DNA from: Aestuariibacter sp. A3R04
GTDB lineage: Bacteria; Pseudomonadota; Gammaproteobacteria; Enterobacterales; Alteromonadaceae
Direction: 5' to 3'
Assembly: GCF_018860805.1 (NCBI RefSeq)
Contig: NZ_JAHKQR010000016.1
Span: forward strand, 310,001-374,000
DNA length: 64,000 nt
The translations under genes were made by a program, and so were the position numbers. This document shows positions 18,203-26,750 of this stretch, one piece after another (the first letter of the stretch is position 1; every line of letters begins with the position of its first letter). A model generated the notes under the pieces. It had not been told where the DNA came from. It saw only the letters and a program-made list of their open reading frames with translations, and searched no databases.

Positions 18203-19789
18203 ATGGAGAACACTACAAAAATAACAAATGCGAAGCCATTTGCTTGGATAAAACGCGCCCTTTTCAACCCCACCAGTGAATTGATCGTACTCACCCTGCT
18301 TTTTGGCAGCCTGACGTTTTATGTTTTCTGGCTCACCATTTACTGGCAGCTATTGCCCACTGAGCTGGTTAGCCCTTTCCTGTCTCAGGAAGACACGGGT
18401 TTGTTCGACGCACTAGGTGGTTGGGCCCTTGGGTTTGCCGGGGCATTGGTGGCCATTCGCATTGCTGGTGTGGCTGCGCAAATACAGGAAAATGATTCCG
18501 TCAGTGCCCACGTTAAAGCGATGGAAGCCGAGGTAACTCTGATTTCTGAATACAACTCTGCGCTTATCCGGGCGATATCTGATGCGCGGCGCGCGTGCAG
18601 TGCCGTATTGCTATTTGCCAAAGACCTCAGCATTCAACAAACAGAAAGGGAAAATCAACACCTTTACAACCCATCGCCTTTTATCAGGAAACGAAACATT
18701 TCCCCAAATAAATCGCGGGAAGCTATCCCAGAAGTTGGATCAGATCACCTCGCCCAAACCATTAAACAATGTTTTCAAGATTTTACTTATCACGCTTTCG
18801 AAGACAAAGAGCAGATGCTTCAAACTACGCTGGAAGCGCGGCTTGATCACCTGGTGCAGACCATTGAGCGATGCTTTCAGAATTCCACCTACCGCAGCGT
18901 TATTGTGGAGCAGAAAACATCCAACGGGCAGGCCAAGAATCAGAAAAAGTCCTTTATCGAATCTATTTTTGAAGAACTGGCTAATAACGACGCGCCGTCT
19001 GGCAAGGACACGCCATCTGAGCAGGAAGACAGGCCTAATGACAAAACCCCTTACAGCGACAAGCTTATTGATATCCTCCATTTGGATACGCAGTTTTTCG
19101 ACATTTTGAACATTGTTGACGGCTTTGGCTCAGGTAACTTTGGCATTGGATTAATGGAGCTTCGCAGCCTGGATTTAATTGAACATTACCGCAAAGATTT
19201 AATGTTCTTGCTCGACAAAGAGAATGAGCAATTCGACAGTAAACCACCTGAAAACAACGAGACTAAGATTGCCGAGTTGAAAAAGCGCTTTCAGATCCCC
19301 GATGCGTCGTGGCTGTTTTTAGGCATGTTGTTGTACCGCTACAAATTAGAGAACAGTGGTGTGACCTACAACAGCGGTATCGTCTCACTTTCACTAATTT
19401 TGGGGTCGCTGCCAACGGAAGACTCAGTAAAGGCACGCCTTAAGGCCAAAAAGGAAGCAATAGAAAAACCTTATTCACGGCAGGGAAAGCAGGTATTGGA
19501 AAACGAAATAGAAGCCATGACAAAGCGTGTTTACTATTTACGTAGCGCTGATCTTTCTGACCTTACACATCTGATGAAAGCGTGTTGCGCCAAACCCGAC
19601 TACCTTACCGTACTCACGGCCAGCAAAGGGGTGAGTGAAGAGGCTACCTCAACTTTGCCACGACAGGATGCCGAGCGAGGTAAAGAAGGGGGCGCAAGCG
19701 GACGTCCACAGGACTCAGCGTCAGAATCAAAGACACCGAACAATGATATGGAAAAATCCTATGGCAAAAGTGACTTGAAGGATAACTAG
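18203..19789 (+). CDS. uncharacterised membrane protein with large cytoplasmic domain
   Basis: A 528-residue protein starting 5 bases after the stop codon of the preceding gene, so clearly cotranscribed. Two hydrophobic helices lie near the N-terminus (about residues 28-52 and 72-91), followed by a helical, charged cytoplasmic region of over 400 residues. The layout (two helices, then a helical domain starting with a QIQENDSVSAHVKAMEAE coiled stretch) suggests a membrane-anchored scaffold or sensor. It contains a 16-residue internal repeat at 181-196 and 215-230 (11 of 16 identical). The C-terminal 60 residues are low-complexity and probably disordered. No known family is recognised. Its place suggests a functional link with the divergent fusion protease. 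Confidence 0.7.
   Translation: MENTTKITNAKPFAWIKRALFNPTSELIVLTLLFGSLTFYVFWLTIYWQLLPTELVSPFLSQEDTGLFDALGGWALGFAGALVAIRIAGVAAQIQENDSVSAHVKAMEAEVTLISEYNSALIRAISDARRACSAVLLFAKDLSIQQTERENQHLYNPSPFIRKRNISPNKSREAIPEVGSDHLAQTIKQCFQDFTYHAFEDKEQMLQTTLEARLDHLVQTIERCFQNSTYRSVIVEQKTSNGQAKNQKKSFIESIFEELANNDAPSGKDTPSEQEDRPNDKTPYSDKLIDILHLDTQFFDILNIVDGFGSGNFGIGLMELRSLDLIEHYRKDLMFLLDKENEQFDSKPPENNETKIAELKKRFQIPDASWLFLGMLLYRYKLENSGVTYNSGIVSLSLILGSLPTEDSVKARLKAKKEAIEKPYSRQGKQVLENEIEAMTKRVYYLRSADLSDLTHLMKACCAKPDYLTVLTASKGVSEEATSTLPRQDAERGKEGGASGRPQDSASESKTPNNDMEKSYGKSDLKDN
18743..18892 (+). repeat. internal tandem-type repeat inside the 18203 membrane protein gene
   Basis: DHLAQTIKQCFQDFTY (18743-18790) and DHLVQTIERCFQNSTY (18845-18892) are in frame, 102 bases apart, with 11 of 16 residues identical. 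The DNA copies are diverged, so this is an old duplication and not a slippage product. Confidence 0.75.
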
Positions 19790-19801
19790 CTTTTCATGCG
19801 C

Positions 19802-19839
19802 CTTCACCCAACAGCAGCAAGAACAGGGGTTGGGTGAAG
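19802..19839. terminator. bidirectional hairpin between convergent genes
   Basis: CTTCACCCAAC (19802-19812) and GTTGGGTGAAG (19829-19839) form an 11-bp perfect stem with a 16-base loop in the gap between two convergent genes. No T-run follows on either side, so it may act as an RNA 3'-end stabiliser more than as a classical terminator. Confidence 0.5.
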
Positions 19840-19844
19840 CGACA

Positions 19845-20957
19845 TCACGAAATCAAATCATGCATCCAATTAAGCGACGGCAGTTGTCTGTCAGGTTGGT
19901 AGAACAAGCGATTCAGCCTGCCTAAAAAATTCACAGAACGGCTTGGGTCGTGGGTTTTCACCCTGTGTTCGCTTTCCGTCAGCATAAACTCCCAGGGCTG
20001 CAAATCCATGGCTTCAATTTCATCATTAGTGACACCCATGGCAGTTATCGTCGATAAAATGCGCTCGGTTTTGCTTTCCGTAAGGGGTATAAGCGTGTTG
20101 CCGTACAAGTCTATTAGCGGCGCATTTACTGCATTTAAGGTATGGTTAATGGCCGCCCATACGGCATCGTGATCAAACTGCCAGTCGCGGGGCGCATAAT
20201 ACCCTTCTATTTCCCACTCCAATTCGGCGTTACTCACCGCGATGGAGCTCTCTGCTTCCGGCGCGTAGGATAAATCTGGCCGGGCACCAATGTTGTAGGC
20301 ATCGACACTCATGGCCACGGCAATGATCAAATCGCCGCATTCTGCTTTGTTGCGGTACAAAGCCTCAAAAGCAGCCCGCTTTACTCCCATCCAACCGTGA
20401 ACCCGGGCGGGTTGCTCAATAAAATGACGTACATCGTTAGGCAAATCTTCCCCATACCTTTCTATCATAAGCGGCAACGGGCTTTGCTCTGGTGCTTCGT
20501 CTGGCATCCACACTTCATATTCCTGACGGTTATCAGCCTTGCCACGGCTCTTAATGCCGTAAGATAAGTTAACCGGTCGGCAGATACTGCGATCTTCATC
20601 TACCCGGTGAAAGTACTCTGAACGCATGCGTTTGATAAATGGCGCATCAGCGCCCGCCAGGGCAGCGGTGGGATACCGATAGCCAATTTCACTGTGTGTG
20701 ACAAGGGAAAAACCGTCAATAGATTCTGCCAGTTTAGCTTTGACACCTTTTAAATCAGTAACACGGGGCAACACGATACTGCGCTCAGGCTCAATAGTGA
20801 GGCGTTGTCCATCTTCAGTGATAAATTTCGGGGTTTTATGAAATTCATAGCCAGTGACACCTAATGCCTGAACAGCGTTATTGCGGTACCGGCTCATGTC
20901 GCTAAAAAGCGCTGTGTGATTACGGATATGTTTAAACAGTGGACGATAGGGCTGCAT
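19845..20957 (-). CDS. hypothetical protein, conserved-looking, unknown function
   Basis: A soluble protein of 370 residues with no signal peptide, membrane helix or motif that I recognise. The start ATG 20957 is preferred because AAGGA lies 8 bases upstream; another in-frame ATG exists 9 bases earlier. Sequence composition (balanced charges, regular hydrophobics, codon use like its neighbours) supports a real gene. Notable stretches are YFHRVDEDRSICRPVNLSYG near residue 113, EVWMPDEAPEQSPLPLMIERYG in the middle and HDPSRSVNFLGRLNRLF near the end. It is convergent with the 17094-19789 operon and 62 bases upstream of the DTW gene on the same strand. Membership of the fusion-protease locus is possible but unproven. 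Confidence 0.65.
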   Translation of the reverse strand: MQPYRPLFKHIRNHTALFSDMSRYRNNAVQALGVTGYEFHKTPKFITEDGQRLTIEPERSIVLPRVTDLKGVKAKLAESIDGFSLVTHSEIGYRYPTAALAGADAPFIKRMRSEYFHRVDEDRSICRPVNLSYGIKSRGKADNRQEYEVWMPDEAPEQSPLPLMIERYGEDLPNDVRHFIEQPARVHGWMGVKRAAFEALYRNKAECGDLIIAVAMSVDAYNIGARPDLSYAPEAESSIAVSNAELEWEIEGYYAPRDWQFDHDAVWAAINHTLNAVNAPLIDLYGNTLIPLTESKTERILSTITAMGVTNDEIEAMDLQPWEFMLTESEHRVKTHDPSRSVNFLGRLNRLFYQPDRQLPSLNWMHDLIS

Positions 20958-21018
20958 ATAGGTCATCCTTGTGTTTCATTCATCTCAGTGTGCCACAAAG
21001 CATTGCCGTGAAGGAAGC

Positions 21019-21699
21019 CTATTCGGGGTGTCGTGCCTTACTGTGCGGTTTCCCCATCAAATACTGGTGTCGAAAGTGTTCAAAGTAAGACCGCAACTGC
21101 TCTGCCGCCACGTCCTCTCCGGCGAGCTTCAACACTTCCACACCCACTTCAGCAGTACAAAGCTGATGAGCATGGGCCGCTTCCCGCAGAGCGTAATCGG
21201 ACGCGACCTCAGGTTGAATACCCAAAACCGGAAATGTTTGTAAATACGCACTTTTTCTGAACATTCTCCCCGCCTCGCGCCAGGTGCCGTCCAGCATAAT
21301 GAAAAGTGGAATTTTGCTTTCGTCCTCCGGTACCTCGTGTATTTGTCTCTCTGCAGGCGTGTTGTCGTGTGGAAAAATAATGATCGGGGCATAGACGGGG
21401 TTTTGCAGCAACGCGAGCAGTGACGCCTCAGGCTCGGTACGCGACCAGCTAAACGCGTAGTTTTCTTCTGCCACGTCGGCAATTAAACGCCCGGTGTTGG
21501 TGGGCTTGTAGCACTCACCTTTGGCCATTAAAAACACAAACGCGCTTTTCGCTACCGGAGTCGGGCGCGCAGCACAAATACAGGTATTCTCTGGCAATAA
21601 ACACCCTTCGCAGCGCACAACCCGACTACCCCGGGTAACAAATGGTCGGGTTGATTTCGCCAGTTCTCGCAGGCGAAGGGCCATCACAGAATTGTGCAA
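21019..21699 (-). CDS. DTW-domain tRNA-uridine aminocarboxypropyltransferase (YfiP/TapT-like)
   Basis: A 226-residue protein of the DTW family, which transfers the aminocarboxypropyl group from SAM to uridine 47 of tRNA (acp3U). The N-terminus has the zinc-type pattern RCEGCLLPENTCIC (Cys-x2-Cys-x6-Cys-x-Cys) and the centre has the diagnostic LDGTWREAGRMFRKS. The start is taken at TTG 21699, because the following residues (HNSVMALRLRELAKSTRPF) fit the usual N-terminal arm of the family; ATG 21684 is the alternative. Neither start has an obvious ribosome site. Confidence 0.88.
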   Translation of the reverse strand: MHNSVMALRLRELAKSTRPFVTRGSRVVRCEGCLLPENTCICAARPTPVAKSAFVFLMAKGECYKPTNTGRLIADVAEENYAFSWSRTEPEASLLALLQNPVYAPIIIFPHDNTPAERQIHEVPEDESKIPLFIMLDGTWREAGRMFRKSAYLQTFPVLGIQPEVASDYALREAAHAHQLCTAEVGVEVLKLAGEDVAAEQLRSYFEHFRHQYLMGKPHSKARHPE

Positions 21700-21792
21700 A
21701 GTGTTAATCCACGAAGTGTGTCGAAGGCGTGCAGTGTACCTAAGGGCAAAAGGGAATTCGACAAAGATTCGGCAAACTCCCCTGCCCAGGCA

Positions 21793-23079
21793 TTAAAATG
21801 AGTACATAAACCCGGTGTAGGCATACATGGCGTCGTCCGGGTAAGCACCGCTTTCAAGGGCGTCGCCTTTTGCCAGATACGCACCGCCAAACTCCAGACG
21901 CAGTGGTTTCATCGCCTGATAGCGCCAGCGCACTTCTAACTGATGGCCGAGAAAATCGTCTTCGCCAGCTGCTACGTTTTGTAACCACAAGCCTTTGTAA
22001 CCCACCATTATATTGTGGAGACTGCCCAGCTTAGTCACACTTCTCAAGCCCGGCGCCAGTATGTTACTGCGGGGGAAAGTCTGGTAAACATCGGTAGGGC
22101 CATAATCAAATCGGCGCAAACCGTAGAGTGAATCAAAGGCGTTAATTTTGTCATCGGTAGCGTCGTCGTCACCGCTGGCGGCATCGATTTCTGCCCGTAC
22201 GAACGTAGTGTCTGAAATTTGCTTTCCAATATGAGCATGGACCATCCAGGCTCTGACATCGCGATCGGTAGTATCTGACGCAGACGAAGACTGCCGGGCT
22301 GTACCGGTTTGACCTATTGCCTCAATATTGCCCTTCCAGCCTGCAGCGAAGCTTTTTGAATAGTCCACAGACAAGGTGTATAAATCGCGATTTTTGGTAG
22401 CCAACTCTGGCGAATCGTCTTCTTTCAGCCAATAGCTGTGTATTTTCCACGCCTTGTCGTCTGACTCAGCATACACACCAAAAAACTTGCGGTTGCTATA
22501 GCTCTTATCGAAAGCCCGCTCGTTACTATCAATTGAAGCGGCATCTGCCGGAAAACGGGAAACGGGCTGCAGATAGAACCCTCTTACGCTCCAGTCATAC
22601 CAGTTGGTGTCGACCAATGCGCCTTCAAAGGTATTGGTTGCGTTGCGATACCGGGTTCTGGCCATCAGACGACGACTGCCGTGGTCAAGCGTAAGGCGTC
22701 CTGCGGTAATGCGTTCGACATGCTTGCTGATCCCTTTGTAACTTATGAAAAATTGTATTGGCTCCAGGGCATTTACCTGTGAAGACTTCAGTGTTGGGTC
22801 GTTATCGTCCAGAAAAGCGCGAGAATCTTCTATTTCCACGGTGGCGTTCCAACTGCCATAATTCGCCTCGCCCTTTAAGCGAATGCGGGTAGAAAGCCGG
22901 TTGTTGGTTTTTGGCCGCGCTTCTTCGGTGGTGGGGAAAATGGGATTGTTCAGTGTTTCGTAACGCGCCCTCACCGAGCCGCTGTAATCCAATTCAAGCT
23001 CTTCTGCTTGAAGCGATGCGCCAGGCGCCATTGCAAGGCCACCAACTACTGGCAGCGCAACAATCTTCGATATACCCAT
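21793..23079 (-). CDS. alginate-export-family outer-membrane porin
   Basis: A 428-residue exported protein with a signal peptide ending near GASLQA (about residue 25) and a long beta-barrel that ends in YTGFMYSF with terminal Phe. The motifs RARYETLNNP, NRLSTRIRLKGEANYG, FFISYKGI and TAGRLTLDHGSRRL are those of the alginate_exp domain (PF13372), named after AlgE but widespread as general or carbohydrate porins. AAAAGG precedes the ATG by 8 bases. No alginate lyase or synthesis genes are visible, so the substrate is open. It is divergent from the chemoreceptor gene. Confidence 0.8.
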   Translation of the reverse strand: MGISKIVALPVVGGLAMAPGASLQAEELELDYSGSVRARYETLNNPIFPTTEEARPKTNNRLSTRIRLKGEANYGSWNATVEIEDSRAFLDDNDPTLKSSQVNALEPIQFFISYKGISKHVERITAGRLTLDHGSRRLMARTRYRNATNTFEGALVDTNWYDWSVRGFYLQPVSRFPADAASIDSNERAFDKSYSNRKFFGVYAESDDKAWKIHSYWLKEDDSPELATKNRDLYTLSVDYSKSFAAGWKGNIEAIGQTGTARQSSSASDTTDRDVRAWMVHAHIGKQISDTTFVRAEIDAASGDDDATDDKINAFDSLYGLRRFDYGPTDVYQTFPRSNILAPGLRSVTKLGSLHNIMVGYKGLWLQNVAAGEDDFLGHQLEVRWRYQAMKPLRLEFGGAYLAKGDALESGAYPDDAMYAYTGFMYSF

Positions 23080-23323
23080 TAAAAAACCTTTTAAACAATG
23101 AAAAATAAATTCTGTGGTGTACGTGATAATTATAGGTGCTATGTCGTAATAACGCGCTACTCCTTTTGTTGGGTTTACGTATTAGTGCACCGTTGTGGGT
23201 ATTATCACAACGCACTAAATTGGCGCAAAGTAGACTCGCGCAACGTAAAAACATCAGCTATTTTAAAGTGAGTAAACAGTTGTGAATGTCTGGCAACATC
23301 AATTTTTTTATTAAGTGGAAGCT

Positions 23324-24970
23324 ATGCTCAATTTCGATAATATGACAGTGCGTAAAAAGCTGGCAGTACCTACAAGCTTTGTAGCTGTACTCATACTTAT
23401 AGTCAGTTTTATCAGTATTTCGAACGGCAGATTTTTGTCTCATAACACCAAAACCCTGTCTTCAATATTTACCCAGTCGTTGAGTGCTGCATTAAATGCT
23501 GACCGTGATTTATACCAGGCGCACGCCGCCTTTCTCGATTTGATGCTAGCTGCACAGCTCGATCAGTCCAAGTTATCGGCATCGCTTATTTCCGACTACG
23601 AAGAGAACGTACAGCAAGCCAAAGACAGAATGGAACAGGTGCTTCGCCTGACAAAGGATTTTCCTTCTGTGACAGCTCAGTCGGTTTCATACAAGCGGGA
23701 TTTTCAGAGTTGGGAGGCTGCCAATTCCAAGGTATTGGCACTGGTAAAAGCCGGAAATATTACCCAAGCGGCCAATGACTATCACAACGTAGGTATGCCC
23801 CTGTTTGAAACGCTGCGCGGCAATTTCGACCGCGTAGGTGAGGAAGTGAAACAGCTCGCAGATAATATGACCCAGTCGAATCTTCGCTCCAGCGACCAGC
23901 AAACCGTTTACCTTGTTATTGCCATTGTTCTGGCGGTACTGGCATGCTTGGTAACTATTGTGGTGGGCCCGCGCCTTATTACCAAACGCATCCACACCTT
24001 GCGGGATATGCTCGATTCCATCAGCAAAGGCGAGGGAGATCTGACGCAGCGGATAAAAACCACGGGGAAGGACGAAATCACCGATGTTGCCCGTGCATTC
24101 AATGCCCTCATGGACAATCTTCAGCGTCTTATCTCACTGATTAAAGAAGACGCTATGTCGTTGACTGAGGCAGAGAAAGCCATGTTAGCGTCATCTAAAG
24201 ACGTGACCAGTATTGCTTCAGAACAACGTGATAACCTCGACCAAATTGCCACAGCCGTCAATCAGCTAAGCCATGCTCTAAGAGAAGTAGCCGACAACAC
24301 GCAAGTGGCCCTTGGCGATACCCAGGCCGCAAATGAAGATGCCAGTAATAGTCAGGAGGCGGTGGCTTCTTCCGTCTCCACAGTAACAGAGACCTCCAAA
24401 GCCATAAATCACGCCAGTACTGTCATTCAAAAACTTGAAATGGAAACGAAACAAATTTCCTCCTTGCTCGAAGTCATTAGCGGCATTTCAGAACAAACCA
24501 ACTTGCTGGCACTGAATGCAGCCATCGAAGCTGCCCGCGCCGGTGAGCAAGGCAGGGGCTTTGCCGTAGTTGCCGACGAGGTGCGTTCACTGGCAAACCG
24601 GTCGCAGCAAGCCACCACAGATATCAACGAGATGCTCATCAACTTAAACAAAGGGGTTGCGGAGGTAGTAGATGCCATTGAAACGGGCTCATCGCAAATG
24701 GCGGATGTTGTCGATATATCAAATACGCTAAATGACAGGCTCAATCAGGTAACTTCCTCAGTGGTCAGTGCCAATGACCGCATTTACCAAATTGCTGCAG
24801 CAACAGAAGAACAAAGCCAGGTAGTGGATAATCTCAATCAAACGGTATCTGCATTAAATTCCCTTAGCCAGCAGGTGATGAAAACCATAGAGACTTCAGG
24901 CGAAGCCAGTGCGAGTGTCAGTTCGGCCTCTCAACGTATTGAAAGTAACGTAAACCGTTTTAAGGTGTAA
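23324..24970 (+). CDS. methyl-accepting chemotaxis protein
   Basis: A 548-residue chemoreceptor. The start ATG 23324 is preferred over the in-frame GTG 23315, as it leaves room for the GGAAG ribosome site and gives a membrane segment directly after the short basic N-terminus ([10 protein letters not shown]). Segment 1 is about residues 15-33, the periplasmic helical sensor about 34-190, segment 2 about 195-215, then a HAMP domain ([20 protein letters not shown]) and the signalling tip [20 protein letters not shown]. The sensor looks like a four-helix bundle (4HB_MCP-like). The ligand is unknown. A GC-rich hairpin follows the stop codon. Confidence 0.95.
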   Translation: MLNFDNMTVRKKLAVPTSFVAVLILIVSFISISNGRFLSHNTKTLSSIFTQSLSAALNADRDLYQAHAAFLDLMLAAQLDQSKLSASLISDYEENVQQAKDRMEQVLRLTKDFPSVTAQSVSYKRDFQSWEAANSKVLALVKAGNITQAANDYHNVGMPLFETLRGNFDRVGEEVKQLADNMTQSNLRSSDQQTVYLVIAIVLAVLACLVTIVVGPRLITKRIHTLRDMLDSISKGEGDLTQRIKTTGKDEITDVARAFNALMDNLQRLISLIKEDAMSLTEAEKAMLASSKDVTSIASEQRDNLDQIATAVNQLSHALREVADNTQVALGDTQAANEDASNSQEAVASSVSTVTETSKAINHASTVIQKLEMETKQISSLLEVISGISEQTNLLALNAAIEAARAGEQGRGFAVVADEVRSLANRSQQATTDINEMLINLNKGVAEVVDAIETGSSQMADVVDISNTLNDRLNQVTSSVVSANDRIYQIAAATEEQSQVVDNLNQTVSALNSLSQQVMKTIETSGEASASVSSASQRIESNVNRFKV

Positions 24971-24976
24971 CCTTTG

Positions 24977-24998
24977 GGCAGCGGCAATGCCCGCTGCC
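24977..24998. terminator. GC-rich hairpin after the chemoreceptor gene
   Basis: GGCAGCGG and CCGCTGCC form an 8-bp perfect stem with a 6-base loop, starting 7 bases past the stop codon. No T-run follows immediately, so this is a probable but not canonical terminator. Confidence 0.45.
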
Positions 24999-25074
24999 AT
25001 CTGCCAAACAAGTGTTTCAGCAGCTTTGTTTGTGTTTTACATTTCCCTTTTATCCCGCTTCGTTAATTGACATA

Positions 25075-25091
25075 CTGATATAACGTATCAG
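25075..25091. promoter_or_regulatory. dyad CTGATATAACGTATCAG upstream of lactate permease
   Basis: Six-base arms CTGATA and TATCAG are separated by 5 bases and sit 20 bases before the permease ATG, just downstream of a TTGACA element (25067-25072). The position is suited to an operator or a 5'-leader hairpin. The regulator is unknown. Confidence 0.35.
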
Positions 25092-25111
25092 CCATTCGCT
25101 CTTTCCACGCC

Positions 25112-26713
25112 ATGCCCTCAATACTCTTTGCCTATTTTCCTATCGTATTGCTCGTTGTACTAATGAGCAAAAAGAACAGTATGGCTGCTAGTCGGGCCCT
25201 GCCTCTGTGTGCTTTTGTCGCGTACCTGGTAGTCATTTTTGCCTGGCACTACAACCTTACGTGGGTGAACGCCAATGTGTTGAGCGGGCTACTTACTGCA
25301 CTGACTCCCATATCCATTATTGCCGGCGCGATTTTTCTATTTAAGTGCATGGAAGTGACCGGCGCACTAAACACTATCCGCGCCCGACTGAACCGGGTTA
25401 GTCAAAATCCGGTGGCGCAACTGATGATCATTGGCTGGGCGTTCGCATTCCTTATTGAAGGAGCCAGTGGTTTTGGTACACCCGCGGCAATCGCGGCGCC
25501 CATTTTAATGTCACTGGGTTTCCCAGCCCTCAGAGTTGCTGTGTTTTGTCTGATCATGAACAGTATTCCGGTGTCTTTTGGCGCCGTAGGCACGCCTATT
25601 TGGTTTGGGCTCTCGGTGGTGGATCTCAGTGCACAAGCACTCTCGGAGATTAGCGTAAAAGCGGCTGTCATAAACACCGTTGCTGCGCCCTTTGTGGTAT
25701 TCGCCGGACTGGCTTTTGTGGTAAGACCGTTAAACCTGTTGTGGAAAAACGCCCTATTTGTGGTGTTGTCAGTGCTTTCCTGCACCTTGCCCTACCTGCT
25801 ACTCAGTATGGTAAGTACAGAGTTTCCCTCGCTCATCGGTGGTGCCATTGGGCTGTTCATCACATTGGTGCTGGCCCACTACAACGTTGGCTTGCATTGT
25901 GTCGAAATGTCAACAACCCAGCACCCCAACAGCGAAAGCGGCGAGCTGTCTCTGATTAAAGCCGGCTTCCCCCTTTGGGGCACAGTAGTAATGCTCATTA
26001 TTACCCGCATTCACCAGTTCGGAATAAAGGGTATTTTGCAGGCCACCTCACCGTCGGCTGACCTTTCACTGGGTTATCTTGGTCAGTTTAGCGTAAGCGC
26101 TTCACTGGTTTTGTCTCTGAAAGGTATTTTTCATACTGCGGCGAACTGGCAGCACAGTTTGTTGTATGTGCCATCAATTCTCCCTTTTCTGGTAATGGGT
26201 CTGGCTACGCTTTGGCTTTATCGGGTAAAAGAAGCCGGCAAGGTTTTTGCTGATACCGCTGTCAGAATGAAACAACCCGTTTTAGCGCTCTTTGGCGCCC
26301 TGGTGTTTGTAAACATAATGATGCTAAGCAATAACACAGACAACAACAGCGTGAGTGCGGTGGAGCAAATCGGCAAGCACCTGGCGTCACTTACCGGCTC
26401 AAAGTGGGATTTTTTCGCCGCCTTCCTCGGCGCACTGGGGTCTTTTTTCTCTGGCTCTGCCACCATATCAAATTTGACCTTCGCAGCCATTCAGGCGTCC
26501 ATTGCCTCTCAACTGGGGCTGTCGGTAACCACTATTCTGGCCATGCAGTCAGTAGGCGCGGCCATGGGCAATATGGTGTGTATTAACAATATTGTCGCTG
26601 TAACCTCCATTTTGGCCCTCAATAAACAAGACGGCGAAATCTTAACAAAAACAGTTTGGGTAATGCTGCTGTATGGCACCATTGCCGGAGTGAGCGGGGT
26701 ACTATTTTTTTAG
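25112..26713 (+). CDS. lctP: L-lactate permease family transporter
   Basis: A 533-residue polytopic inner-membrane protein of the lactate permease family (LldP/LctP). Family landmarks are FLIEGASGFGTPAAIAAPIL (about residues 113-132), NSIPVSFGAVGTPIWFG and, near the end, GALGSFFSGSATISNLTFA followed by ITTILAMQSVGAAMGNMVCINNIVA-like sequence (QSVGAAMGNMVC). About 13 helices are expected. It should import lactate or glycolate with protons. No lactate dehydrogenase gene is adjacent, and no clear ribosome site precedes the ATG. It is convergent with the GH92 gene, 37 bases away. Confidence 0.9.
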   Translation: MPSILFAYFPIVLLVVLMSKKNSMAASRALPLCAFVAYLVVIFAWHYNLTWVNANVLSGLLTALTPISIIAGAIFLFKCMEVTGALNTIRARLNRVSQNPVAQLMIIGWAFAFLIEGASGFGTPAAIAAPILMSLGFPALRVAVFCLIMNSIPVSFGAVGTPIWFGLSVVDLSAQALSEISVKAAVINTVAAPFVVFAGLAFVVRPLNLLWKNALFVVLSVLSCTLPYLLLSMVSTEFPSLIGGAIGLFITLVLAHYNVGLHCVEMSTTQHPNSESGELSLIKAGFPLWGTVVMLIITRIHQFGIKGILQATSPSADLSLGYLGQFSVSASLVLSLKGIFHTAANWQHSLLYVPSILPFLVMGLATLWLYRVKEAGKVFADTAVRMKQPVLALFGALVFVNIMMLSNNTDNNSVSAVEQIGKHLASLTGSKWDFFAAFLGALGSFFSGSATISNLTFAAIQASIASQLGLSVTTILAMQSVGAAMGNMVCINNIVAVTSILALNKQDGEILTKTVWVMLLYGTIAGVSGVLFF

Positions 26714-26750
26714 TCCCCGCACATCATTCACATTACGCGGCATCGATCAA

